From assembly GCA_910575615.1 (NCBI GenBank), contig CAJTEX010000001.1:62001-126000 (forward strand): DNA of 64,000 bases, given 5' to 3'. How positions within the stretch are numbered: the stretch's first letter is position 1; the number at the start of each line of letters is the position of its first letter. Under the pieces are notes generated by a model. The model saw nothing but the letters and a program-made list of their open reading frames with translations. It was not told the DNA's origin and made no database searches. Origin of the DNA: Bacteroidales bacterium. GTDB lineage: Bacteria > Bacteroidota > Bacteroidia > Bacteroidales > Muribaculaceae. A program made the position numbers and the translations under genes. This document shows positions 1 through 7,443 of this stretch, in pieces.

Positions 1-261
1 CTGCGTAAGCAGGTAATTGCGGCAATCGGCGGCTGGCTCCGGGAAACCGGGCAGCAGTCGAACATATCAATCATTAAGGGCATAGCCATGCGCGCCAGCG
101 GTTACGCCGATTTTAACAAGATACCGAGGGAGCGGCTGCGCAACCTCATAGCGACATTTAACAACAAAGTCAAGGACGCCCGCGCGGTTGATGCACTGAC
201 CGATGCGCTGCTCATGCAGCACTATGCCGCCGGGGGCGAGATAGACCCGACACTCAACTAA
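1..261 (+). CDS. Partial phage early protein, GemA/gp16-like C-terminus
   Basis: Frame 1 is open from the window edge to a TAA at 259-261 and gives 86 residues with no start inside the window, so this is the C-terminal part of a longer protein. The stretch reading VIAAIGGWLR, then ISIIKGIAMRASGYADFNKIP and RLRNLIATFNNK, resembles the C-terminal part of the GemA/Mu gp16-type (DUF1018-like) early regulators of Mu-like phages, which affect host gyrase and replication in Mu. It is the first gene of a tightly packed rightward early cluster, and the next gene starts two bases downstream. The family call rests on remembered patterns and is tentative. Confidence 0.55.
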   Translation: MRKQVIAAIGGWLRETGQQSNISIIKGIAMRASGYADFNKIPRERLRNLIATFNNKVKDARAVDALTDALLMQHYAAGGEIDPTLN

Positions 262-262
262 T

Positions 263-448
263 ATGCCGATGAAAAAGGACAAAAAAGTGTGCTGCATTTG
301 CGGCAAAGAATTTACAGAGTATGGAAATGACCCTTACCCCATAAAAGAGGACGGCGAGTGTTGCCGGTCATGTAACTGGGGTGTGGTAATTCCTAAACGC
401 ATAGAGTTACGCAAGCAAGGAAATGAGCAAGGAACTGGAACGAATTAA
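263..448 (+). CDS. Small CxxC zinc-ribbon-like phage protein
   Basis: This is a 61-residue (or 59, from the second ATG at 269) basic protein. The pairs CCICGKEF and CCRSC are spaced like a four-cysteine zinc knuckle, followed by VVIPKRIELRK. Short proteins with this Cys pattern are common early genes in Bacteroides prophages. It begins two bases after the upstream stop and overlaps the start of the next gene, so it is part of the early operon. A role in nucleic-acid or protein binding is inference; no enzyme motif is seen. Confidence 0.65.
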   Translation: MPMKKDKKVCCICGKEFTEYGNDPYPIKEDGECCRSCNWGVVIPKRIELRKQGNEQGTGTN

Positions 449-587
449 AGCCTATGTGCAGGAGCAGACGGCCGGAATGAGCGAGAACAGCAAGGTCGAG
501 CTATTGGACGCACTGGCATGGTGGGCGAGCGATGCGGCGGGGCATTTGAACTATGACTCGCCGGACGCCGAGGACTACGATAATTAA
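423..587 (+). CDS. Small acidic phage protein (54 aa)
   Basis: An ATG at 423 opens 54 codons to TAA at 585-587. The start lies inside the last codons of the CxxC gene, a typical operon overlap. The product is acidic and probably helical (MSKELERIKAYVQEQ, then KVELLDALAWWASDAA) with an Asp-rich tail. No known family is recognised. It is supported by its position between two early genes, by the overlap, and by protein-like composition. Confidence 0.5.
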   Translation: MSKELERIKAYVQEQTAGMSENSKVELLDALAWWASDAAGHLNYDSPDAEDYDN

Positions 588-590
588 AAA

Positions 591-614
591 CGCTGAGCCG
601 GTGTAAAAGGACAG
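591..614 (+). repeat. Intergenic repeat copy 1 (CGCTGAGCC...TGTAAAAGGACAG)
   Basis: The block CGCTGAGCCGGTGTAAAAGG-ACAG directly follows the stop of the 54-residue gene. A near-identical block sits at 1445-1469 after the DUF3164 gene. The two differ only around the central one to three bases. Both lie about 30-50 bases before a start codon, so a processing, regulatory or translation-control element is possible. Confidence 0.5.
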
Positions 615-665
615 AACACCGAAACAGTTAAACACAATTTAATAACCACTTAAACACCCTTAAAA

Positions 666-1403
666 ATGAGTGAAACCAAGCAAGTGACCATGACGGCGGC
701 GCAGCTCGCCCAGTGGGAAGCCTTTCAGGCGGAACAGGCAAAAAAAGAAGCCGCCGAGCAGCGCAAGCAGCGGCGCGAGACTTACGCGCAGATGGTCGAC
801 GAGGAACTGAACCAGGCGATCCCCGAGCTGGAGAATCTGAGCAAAGACATGAAAACCGTTAAAGACTCCGTCTTCGGCAACTTCGCGGCCATTATAGACC
901 TGAAAGGCGAATTATTCGGCACCAAGGACGGCGGCCAGTACAGCCACACATTTACTAACAGCGACAGCAGCCTGCGCCTGACACTGGGCGTTAACACCGT
1001 TGACGGGTACCGCGACACGGTGGAAGATGGAATCGCGATGGTGCGCGGCTATATCGAGAGCCTGGCGACGGACGACAAGAGCAAGGCGCTTGTGTCGGCA
1101 GTGCTCCGGCTATTGAGCCGCGACGGTCAGGGGAACCTCAAGGCCAGCCGCGTGCTCCAGCTCCGGAAGATGGCCGAGGACAGCGGCGACGAGCAATTCC
1201 TGGAGGGCGTGCGCATAATCGAGGAAAGCTACCAGCCGAGCATAACTCGCCGCTATATCCGCGCGCAGCGCAAAGACCCGAAGACCGGGGCGTGGCGCAA
1301 CATACCGCTGGGGATAACCGACGTTGACCTTCTGCCCGAGAATGAAACCGCCTCGGGCACTGACGCAGAAGCGGAGGGAACCGAGGCAGAGGCGGCCGAA
1401 TAA
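666..1403 (+). CDS. DUF3164 family phage protein
   Basis: A 245-residue protein with a charged helical N-terminus (residues 15-60, EQAKKEAAEQRKQRRE) followed by the conserved DUF3164 core, including an LKGELFG segment and an SDSSLRLTLG strand, and ending in an acidic Glu/Ala tail. DUF3164 proteins are found in the early region of many Mu-like phages and have no settled function. The start at 666 follows an AT-rich leader with repeated TTAAACAC-type blocks (629-665). The length fits the family. It is the longest early gene in the window and is probably co-transcribed with its neighbours. Confidence 0.8.
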   Translation: MSETKQVTMTAAQLAQWEAFQAEQAKKEAAEQRKQRRETYAQMVDEELNQAIPELENLSKDMKTVKDSVFGNFAAIIDLKGELFGTKDGGQYSHTFTNSDSSLRLTLGVNTVDGYRDTVEDGIAMVRGYIESLATDDKSKALVSAVLRLLSRDGQGNLKASRVLQLRKMAEDSGDEQFLEGVRIIEESYQPSITRRYIRAQRKDPKTGAWRNIPLGITDVDLLPENETASGTDAEAEGTEAEAAE

Positions 1404-1433
1404 AAAAGACCGCGCCAACGTGCCACCGGAGTA

Positions 1434-1445
1434 GCTGACGTCAGC
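1434..1445. promoter_or_regulatory. Perfect 12-bp palindrome in early intergenic region
   Basis: GCTGACGTCAGC is a perfect dyad 31 bases after the DUF3164 stop. It abuts the second copy of the CGCTGAGCC/TGTAAAAGGACAG repeat. It could be a binding site for a dimeric regulator; nothing else supports this. Confidence 0.3.
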
Positions 1446-1469
1446 GCTGAGCCTGATGTAAAAGGACAG
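1445..1469 (+). repeat. Intergenic repeat copy 2 (CGCTGAGCC...TGTAAAAGGACAG)
   Basis: Second copy of the block described at 591-614, here ending 27 bases before the ATG of the next gene and overlapping the end of the 12-bp palindrome by one base. Confidence 0.5.
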
Positions 1470-1495
1470 TGCAAAGTTAGTAAATAACGGTGAGA

Positions 1496-1729
1496 ATGGC
1501 AAATAAAAAGCGACATAAAAGCACGTTGGCGCGGGCCGAGCAAATAAAAGCGATTACGGCCCTGCACTACGAAGCCGGCAACCAGGCAAAATGCTACAAA
1601 GCAGTGTGGCGGCGCCGGATAGAGCCCGAGTTTGGCATTTGTTACCGCACCTATCTGAACTTGCTGGGGCTTGACCCTGAAACAGAGCGACCGCCCGACA
1701 ATACCCCGTCGTTATTCGATGATCTGTAA
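1496..1729 (+). CDS. Small basic phage protein (77 aa)
   Basis: The ATG at 1496 gives 77 residues; a GTG two codons upstream would give 79. The protein is basic at the start (ANKKRHKSTLARAEQIK) and carries a predicted helical segment, ITALHYEAGNQAKCYKAVWRR, then FGICYRTYLNLL and a C-terminal SLFDDL. The pattern suggests a small DNA-binding or adaptor protein and is typical of Bacteroides Mu-like prophages, but no domain is named with confidence. It is the last rightward early gene and converges on the leftward late block, whose last stop is at 1786. Confidence 0.6.
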   Translation: MANKKRHKSTLARAEQIKAITALHYEAGNQAKCYKAVWRRRIEPEFGICYRTYLNLLGLDPETERPPDNTPSLFDDL

Positions 1730-1785
1730 AAATAACGCCCCTGACGGCCACGAGCGCCGCCGGGGGTGTTGTTGTATAGTTCGGA

Positions 1786-2265
1786 CTATTTAACGGCCGC
1801 AAAGAGGCCCGAAACGCGCGACACGGGGCGCATTGCAGTAATATCCTGTGCGGAGGTGCGGAAGCACTCAACATCTTCAACAATTTCAGCGTGGGCGTGG
1901 TTGGTTGCCGAGATGGTGTGCATGAAGCCGGCGAAGTTTTCACCGCGCAGACCCTGCATTGCTGCGTTGATGGCGTCGAGCAGGTCGAAACGTTTGAGTG
2001 CTTCGGCCATAGCGGGATTCTGTGCGCTGTGTATTCCGGCAGTGGCACGGGCGAGGACGTGCAGGCGGACATTGATGTCGGCCCGTCTGGCACCATTGTT
2101 GAGCTGGTGCCATTCGATAGTCTCAAATTCGACAAATACCGACGGGAGGGGGTAAACGGCCCCACCGGCGAAATGGGCGCCGTTGTCGTTCCAGAGGTCA
2201 ACATGTGTAATGCCTGGCACAGTCAGGAGCTTTTCGGCGATGGCTGTAAAGATTTGTTTTCTCAT
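1786..2265 (-). CDS. Tail terminator / minor tail protein-like (Mu gp37-type)
   Basis: A 159-residue protein read leftward, last gene of the inverted late block. The N-terminus (MRKQIFTAIAEKLLTVPGI) and the following strands with PLPSVFVEFE resemble the small alpha/beta proteins that cap phage tails (DUF1834/gp37 or gpU-like). Its start overlaps the stop of the upstream virion morphogenesis gene by four bases, so the two are translationally coupled. In Mu-like genomes a gp37-type gene follows gpG and gp36-like genes, which agrees with the order here. The assignment is from fold pattern and order only. Confidence 0.55.
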   Translation of the reverse strand: MRKQIFTAIAEKLLTVPGITHVDLWNDNGAHFAGGAVYPLPSVFVEFETIEWHQLNNGARRADINVRLHVLARATAGIHSAQNPAMAEALKRFDLLDAINAAMQGLRGENFAGFMHTISATNHAHAEIVEDVECFRTSAQDITAMRPVSRVSGLFAAVK

Positions 2266-2720
2266 TGTCGTAAGAAGTTTGTTAAATGGAGATTAAAGCG
2301 CTGGAGGTTGTCGTCGATAACCCCGCGGATGATGCGCTGTGTTTCGGGGCCGTCGCCGATAAACTGGCGTTGCGGCATGTTGAATTTGCGCTGATGTGCG
2401 CGGACAGTGTAGACCTTGCCTTTTTTTGATCGGCGCGTGTGGGCTTTAACCATTTTGTAGCCTGTGCCGCCCTCATTGTGCAGGGAGGTGTAAGGCATTG
2501 CAGAGAAGAAGCGCACGCCGTCGCCGGACACTTCGCCCTGTGTAGATCGACGCATGGCGCCGGAAACCATGAGCAGAGAGCCACGGGGGTAGTCATGCGC
2601 GCGAGGCTTCCACTTGTCGGAGAAAAAGGCCTTACGCTCAAAGTTTCGGTCGAACTCGTCGGAGAGTTCCACGCGCATATCGTCGAGAATATCGGCTTTT
2701 AATTTATTGGCGTCAAGCAT
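2262..2720 (-). CDS. Phage virion morphogenesis protein (gpG/gpS-like)
   Basis: A 152-residue basic protein matching the Mu gpG / P2 gpS tail-completion family. Features are an N-terminal helix (LKADILDDMRVELSDEFDR), the segment GSLLMVSGAMRRS with the conserved L-x-x-S-G-x-L/M-x-R-S pattern, MPYTSLHNEGG, and a C-terminal PQRQFIGDG motif. The PxRxFIG element is a hallmark of the family. The protein helps join head and tail. It lies between the MuF gene and the gp37-like gene as in Mu. A TTAAACACC-type leader block precedes the start on its own strand. Confidence 0.85.
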   Translation of the reverse strand: MLDANKLKADILDDMRVELSDEFDRNFERKAFFSDKWKPRAHDYPRGSLLMVSGAMRRSTQGEVSGDGVRFFSAMPYTSLHNEGGTGYKMVKAHTRRSKKGKVYTVRAHQRKFNMPQRQFIGDGPETQRIIRGVIDDNLQRFNLHLTNFLRQ

Positions 2721-2738
2721 TTAATCGGTGTTTAAGTG

Positions 2739-2768
2739 TTGTTATATCAGAATAAATTCGTAAATTTG
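2739..2768 (+). promoter_or_regulatory. Bacteroidetes-type promoter for candidate immunity gene
   Basis: A TTG at 2739-2741, a 19-base spacer, and TAAATTTG at 2761-2768 fit the host sigma-ABfr consensus (TTTG, 19-21 bases, TAnnTTTG). It points right, against the surrounding late genes, and its predicted transcript would begin only a few bases before the ATG at 2776, giving an almost leaderless message. A phage gene with a host-type promoter inside a late block suggests expression in the lysogen. Confidence 0.6.
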
Positions 2769-2775
2769 CGGCATT

Positions 2776-3024
2776 ATGGAAATACCTTCCAAAGTCAGAC
2801 AGGCGGCGCAGTATCTCGTTGAGATGTACGGCGACCATGTAGAGCACCTCGGAACATACCGGGGGGCAGAGGCTTTTTATTACCGCTTTCCTGATGATGT
2901 AACGGCAGGCTTTCCTCCTGTTTACTTGATTAAAGATGACAAATTAAAGGAGGTGGGCGGCTTTGAAGCACTTGAAATAATAGGCTCATTTGTCGAAAAT
3001 TTCAGCGAAAGCGACGTTAAATAG
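2776..3024 (+). CDS. Candidate immunity protein for the MuF toxin (82 aa)
   Basis: A small acidic protein on the strand opposite to the late block, converging on and overlapping the 3' end of the MuF-toxin gene by 39 bases. It has the look of a compact alpha/beta protein: an N-terminal helix (KVRQAAQYLVEMYGD), strands around YRGAEAFYYRF and PPVYLIKD, and an acidic tail. Its own host-type promoter lies directly upstream. Immunity genes of MuF polymorphic toxins are usually adjacent to the toxin 3' end, which is the main reason for the call. The sequence family is not recognised, so the function is inference from context. Confidence 0.55.
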   Translation: MEIPSKVRQAAQYLVEMYGDHVEHLGTYRGAEAFYYRFPDDVTAGFPPVYLIKDDKLKEVGGFEALEIIGSFVENFSESDVK

Positions 3025-4527
3025 TTTGTTATCAACTCGCATAATACCGCGGCAGCCGTGCATGGTTGCCGCGCCGTTTTTACTCAAATAGTCCAAGTCG
3101 CGCCCGGAGCCGGCGGAGTTGTCAACCTGGGGCTCAATATAGCGCAGAGAGCCGTCGGCAAAGCGTTGCAGGATCGTGGCGTGGCCTCCGCCCCTTTTCC
3201 AACCTATCGAAAGCATATAAACGCCGGTCTCCTTGCACGTTTCCTCAAAGAATTTAATATAACGTTTCGGTGTCATGCGCTGGAAATTGTGAGCAGCTAA
3301 CCAGTCGTTCATGCTGGTATGTTTCGCGGGTGTGCCGTCGAGATTGAGCCACTGCTCCCATAATTGGTTGCCTTTGCTTAAATACTCCAGTTTTGTGCCC
3401 GGAGTGTTGGACTTAGCGGTAACATTAAAGCCGAGCAGTCGGAGGACATAAGCCGGGGAACATGTCTGGCAGTTGATACCATAGCCCCGCTCCTTGCCGT
3501 AATTCGGGTTAGCGTGCTGCTTGTCGGCGTCGTCCACGCTCATAGGTTTACCCTTAGTAATTCCGAGTGCTGTTTCAATCTCCAGACAGTGGGCGGCCAC
3601 TGTCTTTTTTTCGTCGGCAGTCAGAGAGGCGGGCAGCTCAGCGATGATGTCGGCAATACGCTGCTCGCGTTTTTGTTCCTCACTCAGTTGCTCCACCGCT
3701 TTTTTAGCGTCGTCGGGTGCTTTATAATACGGGTGTTTTGGCGGGAACAGATTCAGTTCCTTGCCGGGGTTGAATCGGAAAATCTGCTGTTTGGCGTTTT
3801 CGGTGCAATTGTTACCGCGCAGCATAGAGAGTGCAGGGTCGCTCTGGGGATATTTGCCCTTGCGTACCTGCACGGCAGTACAACGGCAGTTCCAGCCATT
3901 CGGCGGCAGGTAGAGCGACCAGAACGGGTCGGACGGGGGCAGCGTCGTGCCGTGCAGAATTGCATGATCCTCACGGACGCGGTCATCCTGTGCTGTGCGG
4001 TATTGCAGGTCGTAACGGTCGCCGTCGGCCTCAATTTTCTGCCAGCGTGCGGCCATAAGAGAAGCGCCGACGGCGTGGTTATATTCTGCATAGAGGTAAT
4101 TGTGGTTATAACGGTTGTTGACTGCTTCCACGTCGCGGCGGAACGTTTCAAAAGGCTTAATGTCGCCTTTGTCGGTAACGAGCGACAGCCCCACCTCGCG
4201 GAGCGTGTGGAATGCCTTGAAGCCGGAGAAAATAAAAGCGTTATTTTCGAGGGCATGGCGCACCGTTTCCGGAACCTCATGGGGAACGCCGGAAGCGATG
4301 GCCGTTTTAAGCTGCTTCAACGTTTCGGCAATGAGGCGGCGGGCTTCGGGAGTATTGAGCTGCGACGCCTCAAAGCCCCCGGCGTTGTAGACCATTCCGG
4401 CAGCGTCAAAAAATGCCGTGTCGTCAAAATCGGGGCCGGTAGTTCCGGCGGACAATTCAAGCAACTGCTCCTCATACAAAGAACCCAAAGCGGCGTTAAA
4501 CGCGTGATATGAGCGGCGCAGCCCCAC
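2986..4527 (-). CDS. MuF-like head morphogenesis protein fused to papain-fold toxin-like domain
   Basis: From a GTG at 4527 the product is 513 residues; the frame stays open upstream (an ATG lies at 4794 inside the portal gene), and a CTG at 4557 overlapping the portal stop is another option. Residues about 95-220 are the MuF/SPP1 gp7 minor head domain, ending in the diagnostic DDRVREDHAILHG and PPNGWNCRC motifs. A linker to about 330 is followed by a C-terminal domain with GINCQTC (Cys353, Cys356), GGGHATIL (His449) and RYIEPQVD (465-469). This Cys/His/acidic order and the NCxxC-x-A-Y-x-x-R pattern match papain-fold toxin or deamidase domains found at the ends of polymorphic toxins. The MuF part acts in the capsid; the C-terminal part may be delivered with the DNA. 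A possible immunity gene converges on its 3' end. Confidence 0.85.
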   Translation of the reverse strand: MGLRRSYHAFNAALGSLYEEQLLELSAGTTGPDFDDTAFFDAAGMVYNAGGFEASQLNTPEARRLIAETLKQLKTAIASGVPHEVPETVRHALENNAFIFSGFKAFHTLREVGLSLVTDKGDIKPFETFRRDVEAVNNRYNHNYLYAEYNHAVGASLMAARWQKIEADGDRYDLQYRTAQDDRVREDHAILHGTTLPPSDPFWSLYLPPNGWNCRCTAVQVRKGKYPQSDPALSMLRGNNCTENAKQQIFRFNPGKELNLFPPKHPYYKAPDDAKKAVEQLSEEQKREQRIADIIAELPASLTADEKKTVAAHCLEIETALGITKGKPMSVDDADKQHANPNYGKERGYGINCQTCSPAYVLRLLGFNVTAKSNTPGTKLEYLSKGNQLWEQWLNLDGTPAKHTSMNDWLAAHNFQRMTPKRYIKFFEETCKETGVYMLSIGWKRGGGHATILQRFADGSLRYIEPQVDNSAGSGRDLDYLSKNGAATMHGCRGIMRVDNKLFNVAFAEIFDK

Positions 4528-4553
4528 CGTGTCAGCCAGTCGCAGGGCGGGGC

Positions 4554-5798
4554 TCAGTCGAAAAAACGGTCGGGCTGTGTTTTTGTTTCGCGCGGCCGGT
4601 CGATTGTCACACCGTATTTGTCGGTGAAATATTCGGGAGGAATTTCGTAATACTCCAGTAGCAGGCGTTCGATCTCGCGCTGTTCGGCCGGGGTGTAGCT
4701 TGCCGCATTGTTCCACTGAAAGCGCAGCCCTTTGACGGGGAAGCCGTGGAGCGCCATTAGGGGCAGCAGCCGGCCATTTATGATGTGGGCGCACATTATG
4801 GCGTCGGCTGCGGTGGTTCGCTCAAAAATTTCCAGGTGCACTTCAGACTGAGAGAGAGACGCTCCGGAATCTATGGTCATAGTCTGATTCAACACCACTT
4901 TTGACAGTTCTGAGTTGCAACGGTCCACGCGCTTGTCATAGACATTGTAAGCGTCGCCGCGGCTGCTTTCCTTGATTTCAATTTCTGTGCCGTCGGTGGT
5001 GACGATATACTGGGCAGCCCCCATTTTATCAAGGGCGGCTTCGAGCTTCGCGCGCTCCCCGTCGTCAAGGGTGTTGGCGCGGGCGATACGCATAGGCATG
5101 CCGAAAATTTCGCCGAACACGTCCCAATAGGCCAGCATGTTTTTTTTGCTGATGCATGAGGGCGCGCACTTCAGGAGCAGGCCGAGGTCGCGGGGTTTAC
5201 CCACTTCCACGCACCAGTTGGCAATGTCTCCCTCGCGGTAAGGGATGCCCTGGCGCCAATCGCCACCGGGGTCGCGGACGAGGACGCTGTATTCCGGGAC
5301 CACGTGCTTGCGGGGCACAAGTTCCACCCCGTCGAAACGCATAGGGCCATTGTCACGCACGACGTCGCCCAGCTGAATGAGAGTAGGCCCCCAATAGATA
5401 GAATCAAGGCAGAGGCCGAGAAAATCGGCGAACCACTCGCATTGCAGCAATTCAGTGGCTTCCGTTTTTTCCTTGCCAGAGGGGTCAACGAGCCTGAAAT
5501 CTTTTTGCAAGACCTTGCCCTTGCGCTGGTCAATACAGCCGGAGAGATGGGCGTCGAGGACACAGTCGGCGAAAATGTCGTAAAGCCGGACGCGGCTGGG
5601 GTTTTCGTAGTCGATGGCCAGCTGATGTGCGGCGCGCCAGTCGGCCACGTCCTTTTTGGTGAGGCTGTCGGTCTGCTGCTGGAGCATAGCCGAAAGCCTG
5701 ACACCCTGCTTAGTGCGCAGAGCACGGGAGAGTTCCACAAGTTCAGAGCGTGTGGGACGGCTGAAAAAATCGCGAATGTTGGAAATAATATTGGCCAT
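4554..5798 (-). CDS. Phage portal protein, DUF935 family
   Basis: A 414-residue protein of the Mu gp29 (DUF935) portal type. The N-terminal half has LYDIFADCVLDAHLSGCIDQRKGKVL, the conserved stretch that opens the portal core, then YWGPTLIQLGDV and RIARAN; the C-terminal part has SQSEVHLEIFERTTAADA and GFPVKGLRFQW. The portal is the dodecameric DNA gate at one capsid vertex and partners with the terminase. It starts 11 bases after the baseplate-spike gene and runs into the MuF gene, the usual portal-to-MuF order. Length is slightly shorter than Mu gp29 (about 510), within the range for Bacteroidetes phages. Confidence 0.88.
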   Translation of the reverse strand: MANIISNIRDFFSRPTRSELVELSRALRTKQGVRLSAMLQQQTDSLTKKDVADWRAAHQLAIDYENPSRVRLYDIFADCVLDAHLSGCIDQRKGKVLQKDFRLVDPSGKEKTEATELLQCEWFADFLGLCLDSIYWGPTLIQLGDVVRDNGPMRFDGVELVPRKHVVPEYSVLVRDPGGDWRQGIPYREGDIANWCVEVGKPRDLGLLLKCAPSCISKKNMLAYWDVFGEIFGMPMRIARANTLDDGERAKLEAALDKMGAAQYIVTTDGTEIEIKESSRGDAYNVYDKRVDRCNSELSKVVLNQTMTIDSGASLSQSEVHLEIFERTTAADAIMCAHIINGRLLPLMALHGFPVKGLRFQWNNAASYTPAEQREIERLLLEYYEIPPEYFTDKYGVTIDRPRETKTQPDRFFD

Positions 5799-5808
5799 TA
5801 CTGGAGTA

Positions 5809-6414
5809 TTAATGTTTTACTTTTTCGTTTTCGTAGTCGTTGCGTTGTGTTGGAGAGAGCATAGAACCGCACCAGGAGGTGGTAGCTGTTTTTAGAGCAG
5901 CCCCGCCGTCCTGAGCAACCGGAATCCAGCCGGTGGCAAATATTCTCTTTAATTCATTGATGTCGTTTTCGATGAGGTTAAGGCGTTTTGTCAGGGCCTG
6001 AACCTTGACAAGACCGCCAAGGTCGCCACCATTGAAAACCACGGCTTCTTTATCCAGATGGGCGGAAATGTCGCCCACGTCGATACGCACCCCGTCGGCG
6101 TCCATGACGGCGGAGGTGTCGCCGATGACAATTTCGGCCGCCTCAATTTTTTCAGTGAGCAGCACCACCCCGGCGGCGCCGTCGGCGACAAAGCCGACAA
6201 CAACATAACTGCCCGGTTCCGGGAACAGGCACAGGCCATAATCGGCCTCTTGATTGGCCTGGAGATTGACACCGAGCAGGGGCGCACCCTCATTCAGCGG
6301 AGTGCAGTCTATGGTTCTGGCTTTTTTGTCAACGGCGTCAACAGTGCAGACCAGGGCGACGGTTTCGCCGTCGGGCTGTGCGAGTTGCCGAATAATGTTT
6401 CTAATATCTGCCAT
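5809..6414 (-). CDS. Baseplate spike protein, Mu gp45/gpV-like
   Basis: The start is taken as the ATG at 6414 (MADIRNIIRQLAQ); the frame extends nine codons further. The 201-residue product has an N-terminal OB-like segment (TVALVCTVDAVDKKARTIDC) and the short hydrophobic repeats of a spike (GSYVVVGFVADGAAGVVLL, then IVIGDTSAVMDADGVRIDVGD), which form the trimeric beta-helix of the cell-puncturing tip. The C-terminal part is helical. It lies directly after the hub gene, the usual gpD/gpV pairing. Finding hub and spike genes among head genes, away from the J/I baseplate genes at 20-21 kb, is unusual. Confidence 0.65.
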   Translation of the reverse strand: MADIRNIIRQLAQPDGETVALVCTVDAVDKKARTIDCTPLNEGAPLLGVNLQANQEADYGLCLFPEPGSYVVVGFVADGAAGVVLLTEKIEAAEIVIGDTSAVMDADGVRIDVGDISAHLDKEAVVFNGGDLGGLVKVQALTKRLNLIENDINELKRIFATGWIPVAQDGGAALKTATTSWCGSMLSPTQRNDYENEKVKH

Positions 6415-6443
6415 AAGTCCAATAAGTCTTATAAGTTCCATAA

Positions 6444-7397
6444 TCAGGCGACGCGGAGGCCGAGGGTTATCTCTTGACGGAAGCCGGAATCGCCATATTT
6501 AATCACAACTTTTTTGACCTGATACACTCCCATTTGGTTGCCGTCGATAATAAGGCCGATGGCGTCGAGCGGGTCAACGAGCTTATAGCCGAAAGAGGTA
6601 AAAGAGCCTGTGAGGCCGTCGCGTTTAAGGCGTTTGATTTCCTGTTCCGCCCAGGCCTTGAGCTCGCTTTCGGTTTTGTTGTAGGTGTGCAGTGTGCGGT
6701 GTTCGCCGTCACTGTCGCCGACCTCAACTTTGATTTTTTTATTATTCGGCATAAGACTGACCGCCTTGACACGCAGGCGCATATTTTCGGCCTTTTGCTG
6801 CTGGAGGCTCTGGTCTGAAATGATATTAAGCCCGGTTTTGAAAGTCTGGGAGGGTGTTGTGTCGCGCTCAAAGAGAACCCCGGAATAAAGCACCGGCTCT
6901 CCGTCCTCATAGCGGAAAAATGAGCGGATGCCCTGTTCGGAAAGTTTGCCAAGCAGGGAGGCGACAGTGTCGGCAGTAACACGATAGGCGCCGAGGGATT
7001 GTTCGCCCATGATGTTGAGGCGGTAGGTAATCCCCTGGTCCTTGAGCAATGTTTCGAGGGAAACAGAGCGGTAAGCCTTTTTCTGCGCCGGCATTTGTTT
7101 GAGCAGGAACATGTCGTCCTCGCAGGTTATGACCACGGGCGTTTTGAAGCCGACGTCGCGGACATAACCGACAAAAGCGAGCTGGAGCCTGTCGTCGTAG
7201 CCCAGAGATATGCGCACCCGGTCGCCACGGCGCACGGGGATTTCAGCCGAGCCGTCCCACTTGATTTTTTTGGGGAGGGTTATTTTGGCTTCGGCTGTGA
7301 GCTTTTCGGTGTCGCGTGTTATTTCCACGGCAGTGACAAAGTCGAGCGACCAGGTGCGGTCGCCGTTAATCTCTATTTTCGCGCATAGTCTGAACAT
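6444..7397 (-). CDS. Baseplate hub protein, late control gpD-like
   Basis: A 317-residue protein with the features of the gpD/gp27-type hub. An N-terminal beta barrel (KIEINGDRTWSLDFVTAVEITRD, then AKITLPKKI and RRGDRVRISLGYDD) is followed by the insertion with an EQGIRSFFRYEDGEPVLYSG strand set, then a second barrel ending DAIGLIIDGNQMGVYQVKKV. The hub trimer sits at the tail tip and carries the spike. It is followed by the spike gene. A run of three to four TTAAACACC-like blocks lies in its leader at 7390-7440. Confidence 0.7.
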   Translation of the reverse strand: MFRLCAKIEINGDRTWSLDFVTAVEITRDTEKLTAEAKITLPKKIKWDGSAEIPVRRGDRVRISLGYDDRLQLAFVGYVRDVGFKTPVVITCEDDMFLLKQMPAQKKAYRSVSLETLLKDQGITYRLNIMGEQSLGAYRVTADTVASLLGKLSEQGIRSFFRYEDGEPVLYSGVLFERDTTPSQTFKTGLNIISDQSLQQQKAENMRLRVKAVSLMPNNKKIKVEVGDSDGEHRTLHTYNKTESELKAWAEQEIKRLKRDGLTGSFTSFGYKLVDPLDAIGLIIDGNQMGVYQVKKVVIKYGDSGFRQEITLGLRVA

Positions 7398-7440
7398 TAC
7401 TTAAACGGTGTTTAACGGGTGTTTAATGCGGTGTTAAATG
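7390..7440 (-). repeat. Tandem TTAAACACC blocks in leader of hub gene
   Basis: Read on the minus strand, this interval contains TTTAACACCG, TTAAACACCC, TTAAACACCG and TTTAAG at roughly 10-12 base steps just upstream of the hub start codon. Similar blocks precede other phage genes (629-665, 2715-2735, 16190-16225). They may be regulator-binding iterons or simply an AT-rich translation leader favoured by this phage. Confidence 0.5.
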
Positions 7441-7443
7441 GCG

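Noticed and set aside
2282..2641. Leftward 119-codon frame overlapping the virion morphogenesis gene
   Set aside because: Shadow frame of the gpG-like gene with Ser/Arg-rich, domain-free sequence.
3514..4512. Rightward 332-codon open frame opposite the MuF gene
   Set aside because: The MuF and toxin motifs are on the minus strand; this frame has no recognisable domain.
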